Source: Trichobilharzia regenti
Taxonomy: Eukaryota; Platyhelminthes; Trematoda; Strigeidida; Schistosomatidae
Assembly: GCA_944472135.2 (NCBI GenBank)
Contig: OX235262.1
Location: 87,580,903-87,644,902, forward strand
Direction of reading: 5' to 3'
DNA length: 64,000 bases
The translations under genes and the position numbers were made by a program. Numbering within the stretch: the first letter of the stretch is position 1; every line of letters begins with the position of its first letter. Below, in pieces: positions 10,237 through 22,602 of this stretch. Below the pieces are notes generated by a model, which was given only the letters and a program-made list of their open reading frames with translations, made no database searches and was not told the DNA's origin.

Positions 10237-10380
10237 TGTTGAACTTGACCCAATTCCGAAAATGTTCCAGATATTGCTTGTTCAAAGAGGACTTGACCGG
10301 CACCAGGAAAGATGAACGGTGACTATCCAAACTTTCACCAACTGTCTGAATCCGCCAGATCTGTTTCTATCGTCAGAAAC

Positions 10381-10699
10381 TGTCAATCACATCTCATAAA
10401 CCGTTAATGCCCAGCTCTCGCTACGCTCGGGCCCACGCTGTTCCTTGAAGATTTCAGAAACGCTTAGTTATAACGGACGAAAAACCAAAACACCGATCTG
10501 CCGCTTGATATTTCTTTATTGTTACACCAACATATAAAAAGAATAAGTGAACTAAGATTTCTGACGATGTTTCACTCTTCTTTCTGAACAGTGACCGATG
10601 AGACGATGACTGTCGTATCGATGCATTCGAGAAAATTGGGGAAGTTGCTTTTAAGCAAACAGCCAAGAATTGATCGTTCAGTCTTCAACTCCATTGACA
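10381..10699 (-). repeat. 5' LTR of BEL element B
   Basis: On the minus strand it runs TGTCAATGGAG ... ATTGACA, 319 bp, with a deletion relative to 6960-7324 near the middle. The leader between LTR and gag (10380-10237) should hold the primer binding site, but I could not assign the tRNA. Confidence 0.8.
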
Positions 10700-11050
10700 A
10701 CGCCCATCAACTCAAATGTCTTGTACAATGACTATGATAATATTGGTGCATTTGAAAGGACGAAAGATATTGCTCAATTTAGTGAGGATAAGCCAAGTGT
10801 GTACGAGACAGTAATTGTTAAATTGACTTGCACGAATAAAGGCATTTCTAGTTTCAAGTTACCATTTGAATGCTATTATCTTTGGTGTAAACTACTCTGT
10901 GTCTATGCTTGGTTGGTCAGATACGTCGCATGTTTGATAGTCATCCACATTCCACGGTACAATGACATGGGTGTGTCACCGTTCAGGATTGAGGACATAG
11001 ATGGTGGAAGGAAGCCAGCAAATGAACTCTGCGATGATTTTCCAACCTAG
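10700..11050 (+). pseudogene. BEL pre-integrase-like fragment in element C
   Basis: The open frame ends at 11048-11050 and matches the C-terminal segment of the element B ORF (KLTCTNKGISSFKL, FECYYLWCKLLC, AWLVRYVACLIVIHI, then SPFRIEDIDGGRKPANELC). The pattern of a short helix, a WLVRYVA-like hydrophobic stretch and a later E-D pair fits the linker before integrase in BEL Pol. No catalytic domain is present. A fragment only. Confidence 0.65.
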
Positions 11051-11053
11051 AGA

Positions 11054-11500
11054 GTCAACCTGAGAAGGGTTGTAGGCGTACTGCTGTAAGTCCTACAATT
11101 ATTCAAAGGGTAGTACATCGGTGGGTAGTCCGTCGTACTTGGTGTGTGGTTTTGTACATATGTTCATGTTGTATATACTGAATCGATATCATCTGTCATC
11201 TAGCTGTTGGTAATTCTGTTTGTGTCCGGACGACTTCCACTTGGATCATCAACCTGAGAAGGAATGTAGGCGTACTGCTGTAAGTCCTACAGCTCTTCAA
11301 GGGCAGATTGTCGTGCCAGAATCCACCACTTTGATGTGTTGAATGTACATATGTTTGTGTTAAATAGTTGTGTGAGCTCCAATTACTGTAATTGTTGGTT
11401 AATCTTGTTTGTGTCCGGACATTCCACAACTTACAATCGTCAACCTGAGATGGGTTGCAGGCGTACTGGTGTAAATCCTGCAATTTCTCAAAGGAATTCC
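11054..11500 (+). other. Three structured repeat motifs of element C
   Basis: Copies lie at about 11054-11108, 11249-11305 and 11442-11497. The first two have the TGTAGG/CCTACA helix and the third the TGCAGG/CCTGCA helix. Helix 1 is intact in the first and third, partly broken in the second. The loop GTAAGT is kept in the first two and is GTAAAT in the third. Confidence 0.55.
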
Positions 11501-12224
11501 ATCGAGACACGATTTGCGAGTTTGTGTGTAGTGTTTGTGTATGCGAGTGGTGTGTCTTCTCAATTTGTGATTTTGGATTCATTGTGTTTACTCGTTGTTT
11601 TCGTACCTTGTTGTTATTACACAATTTTGTTAAAATTTTCGTCGTGATTACTTCTGAAGTTGTTTCGAGTCTTCTACATCCGTGAATGAATTGATTGATG
11701 TTAGAGACAGCAGATGGGTCGTACACGCCTAGGAGAGCTATTGCTGAGAATGGCATGCACAAGGAGATGAGGATTAGCTGTGGAATCAATGACTGATAAT
11801 GAATGTTTCTTCCCCACACACAGGAGAGCATGAGTATAAACGACTGAGGCTCGCATACGTCACCGTTACTAGAACTGAGGCAGAATGAGTGACAAGCGAT
11901 CGCAGTGATAATTGGTAGTGGATAGAGAAGAGGATGTGCGAAGAGTATCATGAGGTGCTGCTATGGTCACGTTGCATTCTGCAAGAGTCATTCTAGCAAG
12001 TGGCGATTGTGTTGCAAGATGTCAAGAGGATACCTTTAATTCAAAAGTGTAGGCTGTCATCGATGTGTGAGATTGTGCTGTGGGTATGCTTGTGGTGTGT
12101 TGCCTTTGCTGTTTGTTTTCCATACCAGCTTTGTCCGTGTGACCCAGATTCTCGCAATGGCATCCAAGTCAACGTGTAGTGGTCGTGATGGAAAAAAGGG
12201 ATGTATCGGTATTTTGCCGGGGAG

Positions 12225-12592
12225 TGTCAATGCAGTCGAAGATTGATGGATCAATTCATGGTTATTTGTTCAAACCCAACTCCTCCATATCTTTCGCGGG
12301 AATCATCAATCCGTCAGTCATCGTCTCATCGTTCGCTGTCCGGTGGAAGATAGAAGACCATCGGAAGTATCATCGTGATTTATTGTTATAACATTTATTC
12401 TTAGACCTTGTGTATAATAACCTTATTGTTGGTTACATATCGGCGTAAGAATAAAGGATTCTCGAGTTGCCAATCCGTGTTCTGGTTTTCCGGGTTGGTT
12501 ATTACGAATTGTTTCTGAAAGTTTCCGAGGGACAGCGTGATGTCCAGCGTAGTAAGAGCTGGACATTGACAGTTTGTGAGAGTTGACTGACG
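12225..12592 (+). repeat. 3' LTR of BEL fragment C
   Basis: It starts TGTCAATGCAGTCGAAG after GCCGGGGAG and ends near TGACTGACG. It is diverged from the A/B LTRs and closer to the LTR at 43968-44329, with both carrying an expanded middle part. Confidence 0.8.
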
Positions 12593-12599
12593 GTCCTTA

Positions 12600-14015
12600 T
12601 TTAAGGGTGAAATAGCGAAACGAGTTTCTGAGTTCGACAGCACTATTTCCCCTGAGGTAGCCTGGCTTAGCATACAGTTAGCTGAAGACACAGTTGTGAA
12701 AGTTGCTAATAAGCTAAAACAAAATGTTGGTGAAAGCCATTGGATATCCACCGCCTCATCCGGAATGATTGACGCAAGAAGACTGATTCCGGCGAGCTCC
12801 GATTATGACGATGGGCGAAAGCTGCTCAGACGCAAACTACTAAGAAGATTTTGCAACGAACGTGGACAGTGGTGGGTGACAAAAGTGGAAGAGATGGAAA
12901 AGGCATAGGCGATTGGTAACACCAGACAACTATTTAGGCTTATCAGGGAAACAGATGGGAAAAGGAAAACGACAAGTGGAACAATCTCCGAGAAAAATGG
13001 CACCATAATTAGCTCCCAGAATAGACGACTGGATCGTTGGAAAGAGCATTATGAGGAGCAGTTTAATTGGCCCACAGCCACGCTCAACCTTCCGAACATC
13101 CAACGCCTCCCTGAATGGGATATAGACACAGGTCCTCCATCCCTAACTGAGGTTACTAAAGCTGTCACCAATCTGAAACTAGGCAAAGCAGAGGGACCTG
13201 ATGGAATGACTCCAGAGGTATTTAAGTACGGTGGAGACAGTTTACTGTCTGCATTAACCGAGGTACTAGGCAGCGTCTGGGAATCAGAAGAAGTCCCATC
13301 GGGCTGGTGTAAGTCACTGATTATCCCCATATACAAGAAGGGAGACAAGTCTTCCTGTGATAATCACAGAGGGATTAGCTTGACTAATATAGTATCTAAA
13401 GTCTTAGGCTCAATAATCATGCGAAGACTAAGTGGTGCTCGGGAGGCACAAATACGAGAGAGCCAGGCAGGCTGTAGATCAGGAAGAGGGTGTATTGATG
13501 ATATCTTCACCCTCCGACAGATTCTAGAACATGCGCATTCCTACCGGCGTCCAACAACCATTATATTTCTTGACCTAAAGACGGCATTCGATTCTGTCGA
13601 CCGACAGGTTCTCTGGCGATGCTTGGCTGTATAGGGAATGTCGAGAAAATATATTGCAACGATTAAGGCACTCTACTCGTATTCATGCAGTCAGGCAGGT
13701 GAGAGCTTACGGCGAGTTATCATCTGAAATGGTGACGGCTAGTGGTGTCCGTCAAGGATTCCCATTATCCCCTTTTCTCTTCAACTTCATCATAGATGTA
13801 CTAATGGACATAACCCTGACTCACTTCAGTGACTCAGAGATTGACTTGCTACCAAGGGATAATCTCGTTGACTTAGATTTTGCAGACGATATAGTATATC
13901 TAGGCGGGGACGCTGACAAAATGCAGAGTCTTTTGAACACCTTGAACTGCAATCTACGAATGTTTGGCATGCGATTCGCCCCCGCCAAATGCAAGATAAT
14001 GTTACAGGGCTGGAC
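12600..14015 (+). pseudogene. RTE-clade LINE (SR2-like) reverse transcriptase, first segment
   Basis: Plus-strand ORF2 remnant lacking the endonuclease domain. The 5' portion (LFRLIRETDGKRKTTSGTI, WKEHYEEQF) leads into the RT: KAEGPDGMTPEVFK, SLIIPIYKKGDKSSCDNHRG, SQAGCRSGRGCIDDIFTLRQ, FLDLKTAFDSVDR, GVRQGFPLSPFLFNFIIDV, and the catalytic LDFADDIVYLG block. Stops at 12906-12908 and 13632-13634 and a frame change near 13640 disable it. The coding sequence runs to LQGW at 14015 and resumes at 22796, so the LINE was present before the Mutator-like elements. The family resembles the SR2 element of S. mansoni. Confidence 0.85.
14007..14015 (+). repeat. Target-site duplication, left copy (GGGCTGGAC)
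   Basis: Nine bases of the RTE coding sequence, repeated at 19060-19068 between the two Mutator-like elements and as CGGCTGGAC at 22591-22599. Nine base pairs is the usual Mutator superfamily target duplication. Confidence 0.85.
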
Positions 14016-14029
14016 GAGTGAGGATATAG

Positions 14030-16440
14030 GCCGACACCAGGTGTTATCGCGCAATGCCATCGGTTACCGCGCTCACGTCAACAGACGTTATAATCACCTA
14101 TTTTTTTGGAAATAGATTATATTTGACTAGTTTTAGACTTATGTAGCCGGATGGCAGTATTTTGCTGTATTTTGTTCTTAGTAGAGCGTAAAATTGTATA
14201 TTATAGCTCGGACGAATTATCAATGAAGAAGTCATCCTTTTTAAGAAAGTTCGCATAGAAAGACTATTATTTGCATTATAGTGCGTTGAGGGTTTGTTTT
14301 TTTCGAGTTTTTTCAGATCTTAAGGTTGTAAATATACTGCAGTCAATGGCTGTTGTCATTCCAGTGAATCTATTAGAATCTGGCCTATGAAAGATAAATA
14401 GCATGCAGGCATAGGTTAGATGTGTGCTTTGAACATGTTAAACTTTTCTGTTATCATCCGGGATGACTGAAATATTCCATAACACATTGACGACATTATG
14501 CGATGAATGAGACAGGCTGCTGAATTTCCTGGTTATTATATCTATTTTGATGAAGTTCCTAGTTAAAAGTGCTTGGGCGAAGATGTGAAAATAGTTTAAT
14601 TGACATTTGCACATGGAATTTCACAAGGCCTTAATTGCTCAGTGCATGAAATGGCATCAGAGTATATTGACATCAGTGTTCATTGTGTCTGGAAGAATAG
14701 TATAAATAGTCCTTCTCAAATGTCAGAGTACTTAAAATTAGTACCAGATTTATGTCGATTAGTAGCTGGCGGCTGTGTCGTACAACTACTACACCTGTTA
14801 CATAGGTTATATCAATCTTAAAAATTATTTTGCTTCACATCACTAAGATATTGTGAGATCCTTATTGACTTAATTGTGGCTATGAAAGATGTGGAAGATG
14901 CACTTATGGCTCATATATTTAACGCAGTTATTATTAGACAAGTTATCTGTAAGCAACTTGTGATGTTCTGAATACTGCAAACTGTTGATAAGAAACTGCA
15001 TTAAAGGAAAAAATGCTGAACAGCTAGAAAATACTACTGCAGTTTCGTTGGTTGTTACCTTTAGCAATTGTAACTCATTATTCCAAAGCTGCGATTGACG
15101 CCAAACCATCCATGGTACCCCACAGGCCCTATAGAAATTTGTGAGACATCTTACATGTCAGGTTGTCTTCCATATTATAAGGTTGCAGATCTTTCAATTT
15201 ACCTCTCACTGAAGTATCACTTATCTACTTCACTATGGTCTTTTCATTTGTGCACTATTACACTGCATTTTATGTTAACTGGATATGCCTTTATGCTTAC
15301 AGTCTATTTGCTTTTATTAGAAACACAACAACAGCAGTGTTGGAACAAAGCTGTATTTTCATAGAAAACATCATATTTTCTATCCTTACACCAATATGGT
15401 TGGCATTAAACATTGCAATGTATACTCACATTCCAACGACATAGCACTTAGCCAAATGTACGGTGTTAACTCTTATAGCTGTACAATTTAACTCTTATAA
15501 TTTATGATACTTCACGATTGCAGTTTATAACATAACTTATTGCGCCTGTAGAAATGACATGCATTCATTGTAAACATTGGTTTAAACGAAATTTGAAATT
15601 ATTACTATATGCTTGCTGCTATCCTTTAGAAGAGGAATAATGTGTGTGGCAGTGAAAACCCCAGAATAATGATGTCATTACCAAAGAATGAGAAAGGAGA
15701 ATAAACCATTTTCAGCAAAGGTAGGCAGATATAAATCGTTTATTTTTAATATTACTTCTTCCTTACTTCAGCTATTTAAAAAACACTTTGTTTACTTATT
15801 TGTAGATATCTGGTAACGTCAATCACCCCAGTCACAGAGATTCGACATTGCACAAATTATTCCGACAATGGACTGCGTAAACACATTTGCTTGTTATTAT
15901 TTTTTCATTAAATACATTTAATATCCTGCTTACCAGACCTTTCTTATTATATCTGAGTTTAGATGTATTTGTCATGATGACTAGGTGCAGACATGACTTA
16001 TTAATAAGAACTGACGAAGTAATTGGTGGCATATTTTAGTGTAAGCTAAATCTAAATACGATTGTTAAAGCTCAACGAATTTCATAATTCGTCTGGTGTA
16101 GACTTGAATTTACGCTACATGTCAACAGCCTTAGTCATATGGATTGACATCACGCTTTAAGTGAAACATTAGTAATGCAATACTTTCGAATACACGTAAC
16201 CGTATAAGAACTGGGACTCGAATGCAGTGCCTAAGGTATGCCTACTATTGTCCCTAAAGACTTGTATATGACTATGATACGTATGCACGTTAGCTAACTG
16301 AAATACTTATAATTTAACACGTATGCTGACCGACATCGTTCCTACACAATTCCACTTACGTATTGTTAGTAGTGAAAGTCCTAGAGAGCACCGGTCTAGC
16401 ATGCCGTGCTCACAAAGTGAACACATGAATTGAAAGACAA
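14030..16440. other. Non-coding arm of Mutator-like copy 1
   Basis: Homologous throughout to about 19090-21200 in copy 2, with scattered indels. Short open frames on both strands do not look like any known family and are not kept between the copies. It may be promoter or regulatory sequence, a captured fragment, or simple filler. Confidence 0.5.
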
Positions 16441-16490
16441 CAAAGTTTACATGAAAATTTTATTTTCATTATGACAAAAATTTAGTTTAT

Positions 16491-18606
16491 TTACATATTA
16501 AGAACACGATTGATTCCTGCGATTACTCCGTCTGCATAAGCATTGGCAAACACTTCTCCAAATTTGTCATTAATTCTGTCCATACCCGCATTGATAATCT
16601 TCTTTTTGGTATCGTATATGTTACTTCGATTTCGAGGGATAACTGCCGACGTACTTTGAGATGCGAACAAGTTGCGTGACCACGTCCATTGTTTACAATT
16701 ATGCATCACATGGTTAACTACAAAAGGTGGAACAAAAAGAGTTAAGATAACTATGAACTGATTATTACATTACATTATACATTAAAAACGTAGTCATAAA
16801 AACGCAAATATACCTGTGAAATACGGCTTTCTGAAGTGGACCAAAAGCAAGTGTCGGCAGGGGTACCGACAGGTCTGAAATGTAAAGCACGTGCAGGTGC
16901 AAGCACTCAGATCAACCTGCACTGTATTCCCATTTTCTTTGAAAAATACATAATCAAAGGATTCGAACTCAACAGTAGCCCATCGTCGCAATTGGTATTC
17001 ACGTATTACCTTCCTCGCGGCGTATGGTGTAAGCAACCGTATAATTGGGATTAAACTTTGTGAACAGGGATACGTGAAGCATCGTGATTGAGCAATATTC
17101 GCCTCCTGCTGTATTATTGAAAAACTTCGTTTATGCCATTTATACACCTTTAGCATACTTTTATGCAGACTATCAGATCTTTGCAAAAACCGTTTCATCT
17201 GCTTGTGGGAACTCTCGACACGATTATTTGTATCGTTCCCAAAAGTCAGCACGTTATCTCTGAAACAGGCCGCCCACAATTCTCGTCGATGCATCCAACG
17301 ACGTTGTAGGTATTGACTGACATTAGCATCCAATCTGCTAATAACTCTGAAGTAGAAATTAAATCTGCAAAATGAGAACAATAGAGGCATTACTCTGATC
17401 TCCTTTTACACTGCACTAGACGGCATAAGTAGTTCTTCACAATGGGATTTCTTGTCTACGAATAAAATGTAAAGTATGCTTTGAAAAACTTACTTTCCGA
17501 CAGAAAGCTCGGCAAACATGGAAAGAACACAAAACAATGTGCGCTTGTCTGTGCGTTAACTTGACGGCTGCTATTTCAGCTTGCGCACAATCCATAATGA
17601 AGGATTCTGTTTTCGAGGTGTCTTCCATTATTTGCCGGAAACAGTCTAATATCCAAACTACATCTCGTTTGAATTCTTTTCTAGTCCACGCAAATAAAAC
17701 TGGTCGTCCACGACCAAAATTATCCGTCACAAGTAGCTGGAACAAAGAATACCTGCACGTTGACTAATGAATTGGTAAACTTACTTCCCCTTATTCGTAT
17801 TATACGTCGAGTCGATACCAACAACTTCAGGGAACTGTTTATACAATTCCATTTGCTCATAGGTTGCGAAACAAATTCTTGTTAGTGAATTCCTGATCGG
17901 CTCATCGGAATAATACTCCATTAACTTCCCACGGGATTTTAGGAATTCAAAAATGTCACGACGACTCGAAATACCTTAAGTATGTAACAAGTACGTCAAC
18001 GTTACCTTTATTCACTGCGGCTTTCATATTTTCAACGTCAATGCGAGTTATATCCTTGTTGTACTTCTCCTTAACATGCATTATTATTTCATCGGATGAG
18101 TGGGATTGCTGAAGAAGTGGTTCAATATTTTCTTTCTCTTCAACTGTTAGTCGTCTATACCATGGGTCATTCTGCATGTACACCCTGCTGCATGGATGGT
18201 TATGCACCATATTGTGGGAAGCAATTATGTATTCACTATGATGCAAAACCACGCGAAATGAAGACGAGCAATTGCAACATTTAGACCTGCAATATTCATG
18301 AAATCATATTACACTTCTTCTTACGACTTGTTTTTCAATTTCAATCCACGTCTTGTACGATTCACTCCAAAAGTGCATTTAAAACCAACATAAGCGTACT
18401 TAAACCTGGCATCCGGTATCGTTTTGCTGCAATTATGAACATAGTGAGTGTAGGATAACTACACTGTTAGCATTAAATGACTTCCTCACTTTTTGAAATT
18501 CTGCTAATGACTTCTCAAATTCATCCCAGCTGAAGAAACGCTTTCCAAGTATGTATTCACCAAAAATTCCACTTAAATCTGTGCTCCTGTCACTCGAATT
18601 GACTAC
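16491..18606 (-). CDS. Mutator-like transposase with SWIM zinc finger, multi-exon
   Basis: Minus strand, split by short introns. From the 5' side: an exon from 18606 with GEYILGKRFFSWDEFEKSL; a cysteine/histidine module with VVLHHSEYIIASHNMVHNHP (FLYWCH/FAR1-like); then the catalytic core. First Asp is in VVGIDSTYNTNKGK, second in FIMDCAQAE with downstream CSFHVCRAF, and the Glu in TNNRVESSHK. A SWIM finger (CTCTCF, then CRYPCRHLLLVH) follows near 16850-16900, and a last exon ends at 16491. At least three of the introns are 35-40 nt. All three DDE residues and the SWIM ligands are present, so the gene may be intact. The first exon with the start codon was not identified, and some splice junctions are uncertain. 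Confidence 0.75.
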
Positions 18607-19059
18607 CTGCAACGGACTAAAATAAAGTTATCAATTAGGATCCATCTATGTCACAACTATTCCAACATAAATCGTAAAAAAACAACATTGAAATACAGGG
18701 ATGATCGATAACCATCAAGAAAATGCCGCACGTATAACCTAAATTACAGAAAAACACAAGAACCCACCGGTTCGTTGACATCGCAAGCAACCAATAGACC
18801 AAACAACGAATTGTACGACAAATAATGCCTAGTACATGCACAAACAAAGAAAAACAAAGCGTTACAATAGTTTAATACACGTTTACAGTAATCACATATG
18901 CTGGCAAACGACGCAAACACAACCACGCAAATACAGCACCCGACAGCACGCACCCAAGGACAATTCAAACTCCAATTGACCGCCACCATTCTAGCCAATG
19001 AAAGATGAAAAAAAATTAGTGGCGGAAAATATAACACGCAACAATGTATATCCTCACCC

Positions 19060-19068
19060 GGGCTGGAC
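19060..19068 (+). repeat. Target-site duplication, middle copy shared by two elements
   Basis: GGGCTGGAC lies between the right end of copy 1 and the left end of copy 2, with nothing else between them. See 14007-14015. Confidence 0.8.
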
Positions 19069-22000
19069 GAGAGAGGGTATACGCTATAACCAGGTGTTAT
19101 CGCGCAGCGACATCGGTTACCGCGTTCACGGCTACAGGCGTTATAATCGCCTATTAATTGGGAAATAGATCATATTTGACTAGTTTTAGACTTCTGGAGC
19201 CACACGGCATTATTTTGTTCATAGTAAAGCGTAAAATTGTATATTATAGATCGGACGGATTATCAATGAAGAAGTCATCCTTTTGAAGAAAGTTCGCATA
19301 GAAAGAGTATTATTTGCATTATAGTGCGTTGAGGGTTTGTTTTTCGCAAGTTGTTTCAAATCTTAAGGTTGTAAATATACTACAGGCAATGGCAGAGTAC
19401 TTAATGTCAGAGTACTTAAAATGAGTATCAGCTATCTGTTGATTAGTAGCTAGCAGGTGTGTCATACAACTACTACACCTGTTACATAGATTATATCAAT
19501 CTTAATAATTATTTTGTTTCAAATCACTAAGATATTCTGAGATCCTTAATGACTTAATTGTGGCTATGAAAGATGCACTTATAGCCCTTATATTTCAAGC
19601 AGTTATTACTAAACAAGTTATCTGTAAGCATTTTGTGATGTTCTGGTTACAATGCTTGAGTGTATGGGGTTACTGCCTGCTTCTGTGAGTTAAGGGATAT
19701 TTGGTGAAAATCATGATACAATGAAGGTTCCTATAGACTCACTATGAATACTGCAAACTGTTGATAAGAAACTGCCTCAAAGGAAAAAATGCCGAACAGC
19801 TAGAAAATACTACCTCAGTTTCGATGATTATTACCTTTTGCATTTGTGAATCATCCTTCCAAAGCTCAGATTGACGGCAAACCATCCATGGTACCCCACA
19901 GGCCCTACAGAAATTTGTGAGAGATCTTACATGTCAGGTTATCTTAGAAAATTGTAAGGTTGCAGATATTTCAACTTACCTGTCACTGAAATATCCCTTA
20001 TCTACTTCACGATGGTCTTTTCATTTGTGCACTATTACACTACATTTTATCTTAACTGGATATGCCTTTATTAAAGCTGAGACTTACTCTTTGTGCCTAT
20101 TAGTTGCTTGCTTACAGTCTAGTTGCTTTTATTAGAAACACAACAGCACCAGTGCTTGAACAAAGCTGTATTTTCATGGAAAACGTCATATTTTCTATGC
20201 TTACACCGATATGGTTGGCATTACACATTGCAAATGTATACTAACATTCCAAGGACATAGCACTTAGCCAAATGTACAGTGTTCATTGTGAAGGGTTTAC
20301 AATTTAACTCTTATCATAACCTGTTCTAATTATTATTATTTGCTTGCTGCTATCCTTTAGAAGATGAACAATATGTGTGACAGTAAAAACCACAGAAGAA
20401 TGCTGTCATGAACGAAGAATGAGAAAGGAGAATGAACCATTTTCAGCAAAGGTAGGCAAATATAAAGCGTTTAACTTTAATATTACTTCTTTCTTACTTC
20501 AGCGAATTAAAAAAACACTTTGTTTACTTATTTGCAGATATCCGGTAACGTCAGTCAACCCGGTCACAGCGATTCAACATTGCCCCAATTATTACGACAA
20601 ACAACTGCGTAAAGACATTTGCTTGGTATTATTTTTCATTAAAATATATTTAACATCATGCTTACCAGACCTTTCTTGTTCTATCTGAGTGTAGCTATAT
20701 TTGTCATGATGACTAGATGCAGGCATGACTTATCAATGAGACCTGACGAAGTAATTGGTGGCATATTTTAGTGTAATGTAAGTGTGACTACGATTGCTAC
20801 AGCTCAACCTATTCAATTATTCGTCTCGTGTACACTTCACCTTACACTATAAGTTAACACCCATGATCATATGAATCGACATCACGCTTTAAGTGAAATA
20901 ATGGTAATGCACTACACTTGAATACACTTTACCTTTTAAGAAATCAACTCAATTGCAGTGCCTAAGTTCATTTCTTATTTTTCAAATACTGAAGTATTTT
21001 TGCACTTGGTCCCTACAGACTTACCTATGACTAGGAGACGTAATCGCGTAGGCAGATGTTTAGGCTTGACTGCAGCACTTATAATTCACTACTTATATCG
21101 ATCGATAGTGTTCCTACAGAATTACACCTATATACAGTAACGAGTTCATATCCTAGGGAGTACCGGTCTACCATGCCGTATTCCCACCGCATGCAGAACA
21201 AATACAACACAAGAATATTAGATAGAAAATTTTATTTTACTGCCACGCAAACAAGTTTATTTACATGTATTATCTGAGCACAGTCAAAGATGAAAGTCTT
21301 CGTTTGCAAAGTATCTCCTATTATTCGACGGAAACTGCCCAGTGTCCGAAGTGCGTCACCTTTGAATTTTTCCAAAATTCAAGTAAACAGAACTCTATCC
21401 CCACATCCAAAGCTATCCGGTATCACAAACTGCAAAACAGAATATCTGCATGGTTATACATGAATGAGTGAACTTACCTTCACTTGTTGTTGCATGTAGA
21501 ATCAATTCCTAATACTGATTATGTAAATGTATCTGGTTATAAGTCGTAAGACGCTCATCACTGTTTTTCGGATATCTTTGTACGAATGCAGCTACATCTG
21601 CTTCCACTGAATTTAATTAACTGGCAGACCTCATTGCGACTTATCATTTCTAAAGGTGATACAGATTAAATTCACTTGAATAAATTAAGCATTTAAATAA
21701 TTAACATGCATGACCACAGTTGAGTTAAGTATAGTCTTTCTAAGTTACACTCTTTTTGAAATGTGGAGCACGTTAATGGTGCAAAAAATATCATGAACAT
21801 AACACATACATAATATTATTAACTGCCAGTAATTGTGCCATCGAATCATACTACAAGAATACATTTGATAATACTTTGTTAGTGGTCTGAGGGACAAAAA
21901 TACTAGAGCGAAACATACAAGCTAGATGAAAGTTTCACAAAGCTGTCCCACTAAAATACAATGTCTCACTCGTGGATTTCCTATACGCATGTGAACGTAT

Positions 22001-22590
22001 CCACATACTGGTATGCGGAAAAGTTCGTCACTGTTAGCAATATATGAAGTTCACGCCTTTTGAAAGTCTTCTAATGCTTTTGTAACTTCTTACATATGTG
22101 CTGCTTGCGCTCGCACTGATTACCTGCGATGAAATTCTAGAAAAAGGGCTCGTTAACAAAGCACATTATTGCAACAGCTTGTGACAGCTAAGTCGCAAGA
22201 AACACAGGATACCAGACTATGTGAGTGAGAAATCACGAAGTAGGAAATACTGTTCCTATAACCACAACTCAAGAAATGCATTGGCACCCACGGGATGGTA
22301 GTCACTGATAGGAACCATAATGCCTGACCAGTTTCCAGGGAGTTCATAGCGAAAAGAGAAGTGTATCTGTGTAAAAAACAGTGAAACAATGTTAAAATAG
22401 TCAAATATTACATCTATCTTTGTCTAATTTGCTTGCAAACGGCGCATAACACAACCACACAAAACCTCACACGATACGACCTACCAAGGACAAATCAAAT
22501 ATCAAATTGACCGCCACCGTTCTAGCCAATGAAAGACGAAAAAACCTGAGTCGCGGAAAATATAACCACGTTATAACGTATACCCTCACC
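19069..22590 (-). mobile_element. Mutator-like DNA transposon, copy 2 (decayed)
   Basis: The left end, GAGAGAGGGTATACG, and right end, CGTATACCCTCACC, are inverted repeats related to those of copy 1. Non-coding arm 19090-21200 matches copy 1. The transposase part (about 21240-22590) is shortened and decayed. Length about 3.5 kb. It is flanked by GGGCTGGAC and CGGCTGGAC, a match of 8 out of 9. Confidence 0.75.
21270..21640 (-). pseudogene. Decayed Mutator-like transposase remnant in copy 2
   Basis: Minus-strand sequence aligns by eye with 17550-17900 of copy 1: the segment before and after the first catalytic Asp, including the short intron with its splice-site context. Indels and stops break the frame, and the SWIM region is missing. 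Parts of 22000-22590 match the 5' end of copy 1 near 18480-19050. Confidence 0.6.
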
Positions 22591-22602
22591 CGGCTGGACT
22601 AC

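Larger units (their letters stand above)
6960..10699 (-). mobile_element. BEL/Pao LTR retrotransposon B, non-autonomous with intact gag-derived ORF
   Basis: Minus-strand element: 5' LTR 10381-10699, gag-derived ORF 10236-8299, non-coding 3' region with two structured motifs, polypurine-like GCCGGGGAG, and 3' LTR 7324-6960. It is the same deletion derivative as element A, and about 1 kb of 3' region (7325-8300) is nearly identical to A (2560-3534), inverted. The flanks are GCTGT (6955-6959) and ACGCC (10700-10704), which do not match, and the 5' LTR abuts the interior of another BEL copy (C). So this is not a simple insertion with a preserved target duplication. Confidence 0.85.
10700..12592 (+). 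mobile_element. BEL/Pao fragment C, 3' half with LTR
   Basis: It begins abruptly at the 5' LTR of element B with sequence matching element A from about 2228. It contains the pre-integrase-like frame, a non-coding region with three structured motifs, GCCGGGGAG and a complete LTR. It belongs to a diverged subfamily shared with fragment F (37665 onward). The 5' half is missing. The downstream flank is the RTE LINE. Confidence 0.75.
14016..19059 (-). mobile_element. Mutator-like DNA transposon, copy 1 (with transposase)
   Basis: The ends are GAGTGAGGATATA on the left and TATATCCTCACCC on the right, which are inverted repeats, and 9-bp direct repeats GGGCTGGAC flank the element. The right part (16491-18606) holds a minus-strand transposase gene. 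The left 2.4 kb (14030-16440) has no recognisable gene, although it is also present in copy 2. Total length about 5.0 kb. Schistosome genomes are known to carry Mutator superfamily elements. Confidence 0.8.

Noticed and set aside
16836..17054. Plus-strand frame opposite the SWIM domain
   Set aside because: It is antisense to the transposase and has no family resemblance of its own.
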